Assembly (NCBI GenBank): GCA_031285245.1
Contig: JAITWN010000219.1
Coordinates: 1-19,083 of the forward strand
Source of the DNA: Chromatiales bacterium
GTDB taxonomy: Bacteria > Pseudomonadota > Gammaproteobacteria > SZUA-140
Reading direction: 5' to 3'
Length of the DNA: 19,083 bases
Shown: in pieces, positions 1 to 5,909 of the stretch
Numbering within the stretch: position 1 is the first letter of the stretch
Layout of the letters: each line of letters starts with the position of its first letter
Notes under the pieces: model-generated
Database searches by the model: none
The model's input: the letters and a program-made list of their open reading frames with translations, nothing else
What the model was told of the DNA's origin: nothing
Made by a program: the position numbers and the translations under genes

Positions 1-1
1 C

Positions 2-3000
2 ACTGGCCCGGGGCAACACGTGCTTTGGGATGGTCTCAACAATGCCGGTCTGCCCATGCCTGCCGGTGAGCAGTACAGCTTCCAGGTGGTGGGTCGCGCG
101 GGTGAAGTGCATTTTCCCCTCCTTGATTTTGAGTCCAATCGCTTCGGTGGCCCCACTGTTACTCGCCTCAATGGCGCGGGTGCACCGAGCTCAATCGTTT
201 ATTACGATGACCGTGGTTACAAAACGAATGGCGTCAACGTTGGCACGCCGGATGGACATATCTGCGGCGCCGGCTTCACCAATGCGCCGGTTCCGGATCA
301 CTCACTGACTGGTGTCGATTCGAACAGCTCCAATGCGGGCGTTTATTACCGCGCCTGGGGTGATGCTGCAGGCACGACTGCGACAAGCGCGTGTCAGTCT
401 GGCGCCGTCAGCTTCGGCGACCAAAAGGCTCTCGACCTCTGGGCGCTGATCGTTTCTGATCCGCCGGATGCGGACATCGATCTTGAGATCATCGATTTCG
501 CTGACGTGACGGTGACGATGTCCGCACCGCAAACTGTCGCGCCTAATGGTACGGCGGTGGTGGTGGCGAAATTCGGTAACGTCGGTTCGAAGGTCGCTGA
601 TGACACGAAGTACACCGTGCAGTTGCCGGCAGGTCTCAGTGATGTGAGCTGCACCGGCGCGACCTGTAATTACAACAGCACGACAGGTCTGGTGGCGATC
701 AGCGGTTTGCCGACCTCGCTTAGCCCAGGACAGAAGACGGGCGATGTGACGATTGAATACACCGCGCCGGGGAGCGGCACGCTGCCGGTGACTGCGACGA
801 TCACGACGACTGCAACCCAGCCGCCACTGCCTTACACGCATGCGCCTGACAGCGTGACGGCTACCACCACCGTTGCTGTGGGTGGCACGGTTGCCGATGT
901 GCTCGTGCAGATTTCTGCGCCGCTTACCGCGTCTTTCGGTGGCACGGTGAATGCGAACGTGACCTTGCGTAACTTGGGCCCGCTGCCGGCGGCGGGCGTC
1001 AGCTATACGCTGACTCTGTCTGATAGCTTGACCGGCGTCAGCTGCACCCCTCTCCCGGTGTCGTGTACGTATAACGCCACCAGCGGCGCAGTCACGATTT
1101 CTGGATTGCCAACGACGCTCGCGGCGGGCGAGATCGAGGTCGTGTCGTTCGTCTACACCGCGCCTCAGTCTGGTGTGGTGACGGTATTGGCCGGCATCGA
1201 CACCAGTACGGCAGAAAGCACTAAGGTGAACAATATCGCCACGGCTTTCACCACAGTGACTGCGCTTCAGTCAGCTGACGTGACCGCGGCTATCGCGCCG
1301 CCGGCTGAAGTCGTGGAGGAATCGCTGGTGCAGATGCCGGTGACCTTCAGCAATCTTGGGCCGCTGAAGGCGCAGGGCGTGACTTATGAGATGACATTGC
1401 CTGCGGGACTTGGCACGGTGAATTGCGCTGGCGCCAGCGTGATTTGTTCCTACAACAATGGCACGGGCGCGCTGACCTTGTCGGGTCTGCCCGCGACGCT
1501 CGACAACGGCCAGTCTGTAACCTTCACCGTTGCCTATACGGCGCCGGCGCCGGGCACGCTGACTTTCACCGCAACCATTGGCACGACGACGGCCGAAATC
1601 AACACGGATAACAACACCGTTTCCGCGCAGACCAAAGTCGTGCCTACCGTCTACACGGTGAGCTTCAACAGCAATGGTGGCAGCGCGGTCACCAGCATCA
1701 CCGGTGTTGCGCTCGGTAGCACTATCACCGCGCCCGCCGCACCGACGCTCGTTGGTTATACCTTCATCGGTTGGTATAAAGACTCCGGCTTGAACACGCC
1801 GTGGAATTTCGCCACCGATACGGTGAGCACGCATACCACGCTCTATGCGAAGTGGGTGATTAATGTCTACACGCTGACCTACACCGCGGGTACTAACGGC
1901 TCGATCACTGGCGCTGCTTCGCAGTCGGTGAACCATGGCGGCAATGGTAGTGCGGTAATTGCTGTGCCGGCTACGGGTTATCGCTTCGTGTCGTGGAGTG
2001 ATGGCCTGACTACGGCTGGCCGCACCGATGGCAATGTCACTGCAAATCTGACAGTGACTGCGATCTTCTCGAGTATGGAAGAGCACACGTTGAAGCTCGA
2101 CGATGAGCAGGGCTTCAACAAGCCAGCGGGTTCGCTGGAGCAACTGCGTATCAAGCGTGGTGGTGAACAGACCGTTACGAATGATCCGGCGCCTGCTGAT
2201 TATGCCGACTTCCTGGTGTGCAATGGCAATAGCTGCAAGTTCACTGCGAAGCGTTCGGGTCGCTATGAGTTGAGCTATGTCGATGGCGGCGAGACTCACG
2301 TCATCGTCTTTGTCGTGAATCCGAATTCGGGTTTTGCGATCGAGCGTCAGAACGCTACTACTGGTGTGGCGGTGAACGTGCGCATCGTGCTCGATGATCT
2401 GCCGATCGAAAAGAGCGTGCAGCTTATCTACACGGTGCAAAATGGCGAGTTGGTTGATGTAACTGATCCCGCGGATTTGCTCACGCGTAATCCGAAGGAG
2501 CTGTTGTTCGATGTCGGCCCTGCCGGCAATACCACCTGCTTTGCAGCGGGCCACTGCTATCAGGATCTCAGCGTCACGGCCAATGCTGCTGCGGGAGAGA
2601 TCGTCTTCACGCTCGAAGAAAGCGATGGCGTGGTCATCGGTGACTATCCCAAGCACACCATCGTGTTGACGGATGCCGCGTTGATTCCACTCGCTGCGCA
2701 GTTGGTGGTCGGACCTGGCAGTTCAGTCACTGTGGGTACGGTAGCGACAGCGCAGGTGGTTGGTCTGCCGGGGGGGGGTAACTACAAGTTCGATTGGTCG
2801 CTCAGTGACGATGTGCTTGGCATCGGTGCGCAGAATAATGCGTCGGTTAAGCCAGGTACGACGAGTGCGGGTGACTATCTCGTTCGCGTGACCGTGACTG
2901 ATCTCGACAACCCCAGCCGTACGATCGAGCTGCTGGCATGGCTGCGTGTGGTTGTTGCAGGTCAGGAGAAAGCCATCTGTGGTAACAGTGGTTGCGATGA

Positions 3001-4963
3001 TGATGGCTCGCGCATTCCTGCCGACGATCGCGATCTCGCGTGCGGTCTTGGCGTGAATGATCCGGTGGATGCGCTGGCTTATCGCCTGCAGATCGGTGAC
3101 AAGAAGTGGAGCTGGGATAGCAAGGGGCTGTGCCTTGAAACTCAGCCTGGCTATGGTCTGCGTCTTGGCACAGTTTCCTTCCTGTCTTCGCCGAATTATG
3201 GTGCGGGTGTGGAGGCCGCTGCGGTGCAGAGTTATGGCAACAACGGGCGTGCGGCGCGTAATACCGAAGATCATGGCTTTGAGCACTTCGGCCTCTACTA
3301 TGACTTCGAGGTCACGGGGCTTAACGTTGCCGGCGAGAGCGTGGCGATCGTAGTGCCGCTGCCGCGCAGTGAAACCATCCCGAGCGACGCGGTATGGCGT
3401 AAGTATCACCCGGTCGATGGCTGGTTCAGCTTCAAGGTGGATGCGCACAACACCTTGCACTCGGCTCGTCGCGTCGGCGATACCTGCCCGAGCCCGGTGT
3501 CGGGTGTGTGGGAGGAAGGGCTGATCGAAGGGCAGGACTGCGTGCGTCTCGTCATCGAAGACGGTGGTGTCAACGACATGGATCGTCAGGCGAATGGCGT
3601 CATCGCTGATCCGGGCACGCTGGCTGTGCCGGCCGGTGGCAAGATCCGCGTGACCAGCACCGGTAGACATGGTGGCTTCGGCGCCACGGATCCGCTCGCG
3701 GTGTTGGTCGGTGGCCTGCTCATCATCGGCATCGCGCTGCGCCGTATGCGCCGGCCGTTGTCGATGATGATGCTGGCGGTGTTCACGACACTCAGTATGG
3801 TGGTGAGTGCAGCGGTGTTCGCGAAGGATGAGGCTGCTGAAGAGGCCAGCGATGAAGTTGCTGATGATGCAAATGATGACCAGTTCCGTGCGCCGGGCTG
3901 GTTCATCGGCGGCACGCTTGGCGCTGCCTTGGGCGATGTCGAAAGCCGCGATGTCACGGCGAAGCTGCTCGATGCGGCGCATGTGAAAGATCGCAATCGT
4001 CTCGCCGGTCGCCTCTTCGGTGGTTACCGTTTCAACCAGCATTTGTCGCTGGAAGCCGGTTACACCGATCTTGGCAAAGTCACGACAACGATCGAGACCT
4101 CAGCTTTGAATCTCAATGATGTCAAAGGCGTGTTGCCAGCGTCCGGTGAAGGTTGGGAGCTCAGCGTGTCGGGCTATCTGCCGCTTGCCAAGCGCTGGGA
4201 TGTGTATGGTCGCCTCGGTGCGTGGCACTGGGAAACGCGCTATCGCGTCGAGGAAACCGGGCAGCAGCGCCGGCCGAGCGCGAGCGGTCTGGATGGGATC
4301 GGTGGACTTGGTGTGCGCTATTGGGTTAGCCCAAGCTGGCAGGCGGGTCTTGGCTGGGATCGTTACCGCGTCGATGGTCAGAACGTCGATCTGCTGGGCT
4401 TGAGCGTGGTTTATCAGTTCGGCTCGCGTCACGAACAGCCGCATGCACATCCGCTGGTGCCGGTGCAGGTTTCCGAACCTGTGCAGGTTGAGCCGGAAAT
4501 AGTGGCGGAACCTGAACCGGTAGTTGAGCCTGAGCCGGTGATCGAAGTCATCGAAGAAGTTGTTGAGCCTATTATTGAGCCGGTGGTCGAGCCGGTCATC
4601 GAAGAAGCGGTGGTTGTTGAAGTTGTGCCGGCGCTGGTAGTGCGCTTCGATTTTAATAGCTCTGCTGTCGATGCGAAGGCGCGCGATGTCGTCGATGAGG
4701 CGGTGGCTTATCTCAATGAGCATGAAGATGTGCGTGTCGAGGTCACTGGTCACACCGATCTGCTCGGCGGCAATAACTACAATCTGCGGCTCTCCAAGCG
4801 CCGCGCTCAAGCCGTTGCCGATGTCATGGTTGCTCGCGGTATCGACGCCAAACGCATCAGGGTCGATGCGCGTGGACACAGCGAGCCGCTGAGTGGCGAA
4901 CTGAGCGAAGAAGAGCGCGCAGTGGATCGCCGCGTTGAGATAGTGTTCATCCTGCCTGAATGA
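2..4963 (+). CDS. Giant exported repeat protein fused to an OmpA-family protein (5' end outside window)
   Basis: The frame is open from base 2 with no stop, so the true start lies upstream; residue numbers here count the GTG at 20 as residue 1. Residues 1-30 carry a WDGxxxxGxxxPAGxxYxF pattern like FlgD-type Ig domains. Three DUF11-like repeats follow (about 162-545), then two InlB/Listeria-Bacteroides-like repeats (545-612 and 616-690), a PKD/Ig-like stretch (about 895-980) and a choice-of-anchor-U-like region (about 1000-1210) with VIEDGGVNDMDRQANGVI. A hydrophobic segment (1223-1240) ends in RRMRR. A second signal-peptide-like segment then ends AAVFA at 1268, followed by an OmpA-type beta-barrel (about 1290-1467), a Pro/Glu/Val linker and an OmpA C-terminal domain (about 1540-1647). 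That domain has HTD (D1580) and LSKRRA (R1595), the residues expected to bind diaminopimelate in peptidoglycan. Likely role: envelope surface protein plus peptidoglycan-tethered outer membrane porin-like protein. Family calls are by eye. Confidence 0.85.
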   Translation, partial: TGPGQHVLWDGLNNAGLPMPAGEQYSFQVVGRAGEVHFPLLDFESNRFGGPTVTRLNGAGAPSSIVYYDDRGYKTNGVNVGTPDGHICGAGFTNAPVPDHSLTGVDSNSSNAGVYYRAWGDAAGTTATSACQSGAVSFGDQKALDLWALIVSDPPDADIDLEIIDFADVTVTMSAPQTVAPNGTAVVVAKFGNVGSKVADDTKYTVQLPAGLSDVSCTGATCNYNSTTGLVAISGLPTSLSPGQKTGDVTIEYTAPGSGTLPVTATITTTATQPPLPYTHAPDSVTATTTVAVGGTVADVLVQISAPLTASFGGTVNANVTLRNLGPLPAAGVSYTLTLSDSLTGVSCTPLPVSCTYNATSGAVTISGLPTTLAAGEIEVVSFVYTAPQSGVVTVLAGIDTSTAESTKVNNIATAFTTVTALQSADVTAAIAPPAEVVEESLVQMPVTFSNLGPLKAQGVTYEMTLPAGLGTVNCAGASVICSYNNGTGALTLSGLPATLDNGQSVTFTVAYTAPAPGTLTFTATIGTTTAEINTDNNTVSAQTKVVPTVYTVSFNSNGGSAVTSITGVALGSTITAPAAPTLVGYTFIGWYKDSGLNTPWNFATDTVSTHTTLYAKWVINVYTLTYTAGTNGSITGAASQSVNHGGNGSAVIAVPATGYRFVSWSDGLTTAGRTDGNVTANLTVTAIFSSMEEHTLKLDDEQGFNKPAGSLEQLRIKRGGEQTVTNDPAPADYADFLVCNGNSCKFTAKRSGRYELSYVDGGETHVIVFVVNPNSGFAIERQNATTGVAVNVRIVLDDLPIEKSVQLIYTVQNGELVDVTDPADLLTRNPKELLFDVGPAGNTTCFAAGHCYQDLSVTANAAAGEIVFTLEESDGVVIGDYPKHTIVLTDAALIPLAAQLVVGPGSSVTVGTVATAQVVGLPGGGNYKFDWSLSDDVLGIGAQNNASVKPGTTSAGDYLVRVTVTDLDNPSRTIELLAWLRVVVAGQEKAICGNSGCDDDGSRIPADDRDLACGLGVNDPVDALAYRLQIGDKKWSWDSKGLCLETQPGYGLRLGTVSFLSSPNYGAGVEAAAVQSYGNNGRAARNTEDHGFEHFGLYYDFEVTGLNVAGESVAIVVPLPRSETIPSDAVWRKYHPVDGWFSFKVDAHNTLHSARRVGDTCPSPVSGVWEEGLIEGQDCVRLVIEDGGVNDMDRQANGVIADPGTLAVPAGGKIRVTSTGRHGGFGATDPLAVLVGGLLIIGIALRRMRRPLSMMMLAVFTTLSMVVSAAVFAKDEAAEEASDEVADDANDDQFRAPGWFIGGTLGAALGDVESRDVTAKLLDAAHVKDRNRLAGRLFGGYRFNQHLSLEAGYTDLGKVTTTIETSALNLNDVKGVLPASGEGWELSVSGYLPLAKRWDVYGRLGAWHWETRYRVEETGQQRRPSASGLDGIGGLGVRYWVSPSWQAGLGWDRYRVDGQNVDLLGLSVVYQFGSRHEQPHAHPLVPVQVSEPVQVEPEIVAEPEPVVEPEPVIEVIEEVVEPIIEPVVEPVIEEAVVVEVVPALVVRFDFNSSAVDAKARDVVDEAVAYLNEHEDVRVEVTGHTDLLGGNNYNLRLSKRRAQAVADVMVARGIDAKRIRVDARGHSEPLSGELSEEERAVDRRVEIVFILPE
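503..1650 (+). repeat. Three tandem coding repeats of about 127 residues (DUF11-like)
   Basis: Repeats start near 503, 893 and 1274. Each begins with a (A)DVxVxIxAP-type strand and ends with a YTAPxxGxxxxxAxIxTxTA-type strand. Each carries a pair of cysteines (residues 211/216, 342/349 and 469/476), followed by a YNxxTGxxxISGLP-like motif. The cysteine spacing between repeats is 131 and 127 residues. DUF11-type repeats usually form extended beta-sandwich stalks on exported proteins; the paired cysteines suggest one disulfide per repeat, which is inference. Confidence 0.75.
2770..2778 (+). repeat. G9 homopolymer tract inside the giant exported-protein gene
   Basis: Nine consecutive G's cover the end of a Pro codon and the start of three Gly codons (around residues 917-920). 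The frame is open as read. A gain or loss of one G would truncate the protein before its anchor and its OmpA part, so the tract could act as a slippage site. No length variation can be seen from one sequence. Confidence 0.9.
3686..3823 (+). other. Sorting-signal-like membrane segment followed by an internal signal peptide
   Basis: Within the giant gene, residues 1223-1240 (DPLAVLVGG to GIAL) form a glycine-containing hydrophobic segment followed by RRMRR. This is the tripartite layout of CTERM-type protein-sorting tails. It continues directly into a second n-region/h-region: RRPLSMMM, then LAVFTTLSMVVSAAVFA, with a good signal peptidase I site after A1268. An ATG at 3746 could in principle start the OmpA part alone, but no Shine-Dalgarno-like sequence precedes it. 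Confidence 0.6.
4430..4633 (+). repeat. Pro/Glu/Val-rich linker made of degenerate short repeats
   Basis: Residues about 1471-1538 consist mostly of VEPEPV, VIE and VVEP-like units. At DNA level they are degenerate copies of gagccggt and atcgaa words. The linker lies between the beta-barrel and the peptidoglycan-binding domain of the OmpA part, where many OmpA proteins have a flexible Pro-rich hinge; about 70 residues is long for such a hinge. Confidence 0.7.
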
Positions 4964-4970
4964 GTGAAGC

Positions 4971-5007
4971 AGCCGCCCCGCGTTAACGCGCCGGGCGGCT
5001 TAGCTTT
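4971..5007 (+). terminator. Rho-independent terminator after the OmpA-like gene
   Basis: An 8-base perfect stem (AGCCGCCC at 4971-4978 with GGGCGGCT at 4993-5000) encloses a second perfect palindrome, CGCGTTAACGCG (4979-4990). It is followed by TAGCTTTT. It lies 7 bases after the stop codon at 4961-4963, exactly where a terminator for this gene is expected. Confidence 0.85.
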
Positions 5008-5032
5008 TGTGCACTCGCCGAAGAAACTCTGT

Positions 5033-5102
5033 CATTGCGAGGCGAAGCCGAAGCAATCCAGGGGCTGTTTGGATTGCCGCGGGGCTAAAGCCCCTCGCAA
5101 TG
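5033..5102. repeat. Intergenic palindromic repeat with CATTGCGAGG ends
   Basis: The terminal arms CATTGCGAGG (5033-5042) and CCTCGCAATG (5093-5102) are perfect inverted copies. A second inverted pair is nested inside (GCAATCC 5053-5059 with GGATTGC 5071-5077), and a short hairpin GGGGCT-aa-AGCCCC sits at 5081-5094. Repeats with this cattgcgag/gcaatcc wording recur between genes in many bacterial genomes. It is non-coding and not linked to a transposase here. Confidence 0.7.
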
Positions 5103-5151
5103 GCGAAGAGGAGTCTTCCTAGATCACCCGCGTTAGAATGGGCTTTACTGT

Positions 5152-5166
5152 GGACCATGATGGTCC
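5152..5166. promoter_or_regulatory. Perfect palindrome between a possible -10 box and the ribosome binding site
   Basis: GGACCAT-g-ATGGTCC has perfect 7-base arms around one central base. A TAGAAT hexamer (5134-5139, five of six matches to the sigma70 -10 box) lies just upstream, but I see no convincing -35 box. The palindrome would sit at the start of the transcript, 6 bases before the AGGAGG at 5173. It could be an operator or a small 5' hairpin; function unknown. Confidence 0.4.
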
Positions 5167-5183
5167 TCGACTAGGAGGAACGG

Positions 5184-5531
5184 ATGGAACCGATACCTCT
5201 CGATGCGGACAGACAGCAGTCCCTCAAAACGCTGACCGCAGTGCTCTACGCGCTCTATGGCGCATCTGTGTTCTTTGGTGTAACCGCGTTGATCGCAGTG
5301 GCGATCAATTACCTCAAGGGAAGACAAGTCGCTGGCACTTGGCTCGCAAGCCATTTTCGCTGGCAGATCCGCACATTCTGGTTCGCACTGTTGTGGGCGG
5401 CGCTCGGCGCGCTCACTTATTTCATCGTGATCGGTGTCGTTATCTGGTTTTTGGAAGGAGTGTGGGTCATCTACCGCGCAGTGCGCGGCTGGCTCAATCT
5501 CAACGAAAACCGGCCTATGTATTATCAGTAG
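5184..5531 (+). CDS. Small DUF4870-like inner-membrane protein
   Basis: The product is 115 residues. The start is well fixed by AGGAGG at 5173-5178 with a 5-base spacer. Hydrophobic segments lie at about 17-43 and 63-90, the latter leading into an amphipathic stretch. Between them is the sequence GTWLASHFRWQIRTFWF, and the C-terminus is WLNLNENRPMYYQ. This pattern (an early membrane helix, a GTWLxSHFRWQIRTFW block, then RxVRGWLxLN) resembles small uncharacterised membrane proteins of Proteobacteria related to DUF4870/Tic20-like proteins. No catalytic residues are evident and its function is not known. It stands alone between repeat-rich intergenic regions, so it is probably monocistronic. Confidence 0.85.
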   Translation: MEPIPLDADRQQSLKTLTAVLYALYGASVFFGVTALIAVAINYLKGRQVAGTWLASHFRWQIRTFWFALLWAALGALTYFIVIGVVIWFLEGVWVIYRAVRGWLNLNENRPMYYQ

Positions 5532-5541
5532 CTTTTATTTC

Positions 5542-5615
5542 CCCCTCTTCCCAAGCCCTCTCCCGCCTTTCTGGCACTCTTTCCCACAAGTGGGAGAGGG
5601 GTTGGGGAGAGGGTG
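5542..5615. repeat. Nested palindromic intergenic element, CCCTCTCCC family (copy 1)
   Basis: Outer arms of 12 bases at 5543-5554 and 5603-5614 are inverted copies with one mismatch. Inner arms CCCTCTCCC (5556-5564) and GGGAGAGGG (5592-5600) are perfect. A small hairpin TCCCA/TGGGA (5582-5595) lies inside. It begins about 10 bases after the stop of the small membrane-protein gene and would fold strongly in the transcript, so it may protect the mRNA end. A related element lies at 8394-8455. Confidence 0.7.
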
Positions 5616-5665
5616 TTCATGAAGCGTAGAGGCGTTCTTGTTAAACGCTCTCAGAACCCCGTGCC

Positions 5666-5695
5666 TTGTCGCTGAGGAAGGCCCTACGGTATGCT
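5666..5695 (+). promoter_or_regulatory. Candidate sigma70 promoter for leuS
   Basis: TTGTCG (5666-5671) and TATGCT (5690-5695) are separated by 18 bases, giving moderate matches to TTGACA and TATAAT. Transcription would begin near 5702 and give a leader of about 200 bases before the leuS ATG at 5910. A tandem 9-base repeat, ATTTACCGT/ATTTACCGC (5707-5724), follows at once. No better promoter is seen between the downstream hairpins and leuS. Confidence 0.4.
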
Positions 5696-5752
5696 AGCGC
5701 ACCTTTATTTACCGTATTTACCGCCAGAATTGCGAGGTCTCTGCGCGTGAGC

Positions 5753-5870
5753 CATAGGTTGGGCTGAATGCAGCTCAACATGCTGCGCTCACCGGGTTAG
5801 CAGGCTTGTGTTTCTTGGTGGCATCTGCGGGGATGTTGGGCTGCATTCAGCCCAACCTATGATTTTTTTT
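5753..5870. repeat. REPIN-like inverted pair of hairpins ending in T8, in the leuS leader
   Basis: Arms 5753-5781 and 5833-5861 are inverted copies over 29 bases with one mismatch; the outer 21 are perfect. Each arm is itself a hairpin: GTTGGGCTG-catt-CAGCCCAAC at 5835-5856, and the same with one G-T wobble at 5758-5779. The two local hairpins and the long-range helix exclude each other. The right arm is followed, one base later, by T8 (5863-5870), so the full fold looks terminator-like on the + strand. The 51-base spacer shows no gene. Confidence 0.75.
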
Positions 5871-5909
5871 AGCACCCCTTGTCTGCCGCGCGAGTTGCTG
5901 CCTGCCATC

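Noticed and set aside
1271..4042. Long minus-strand open frames (461 and 439 codons) opposite the giant gene
   Set aside because: They are rich in Arg, His and Ile, have no domain resemblance, and mirror the codon bias of a clear + strand gene.
3746..4963. Separate ompA-like gene starting at ATG 3746 or at 3764-3770
   Set aside because: Not annotated as a separate CDS because no Shine-Dalgarno precedes these ATGs and there is no stop before them; kept as an alternative in the fusion finding.
5138..5629. + strand open frame of 163 codons overlapping the small membrane-protein gene
   Set aside because: It lacks a ribosome binding site, runs into the palindromic repeat, and competes with a frame that has a perfect AGGAGG and membrane helices.
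5768..5800. Ten-codon leader ORF with two Leu codons before leuS, as in a peptide attenuator
   Set aside because: No convincing ribosome binding site, only two leucines that are not adjacent, and it lies inside the repeat arm. Too weak to call a leader peptide.
5808..5909. N-terminal extension of LeuS by 34 residues
   Set aside because: The extra sequence is translated repeat arm and T8 tract and has no LeuS resemblance; ATG 5910 fits the family start.
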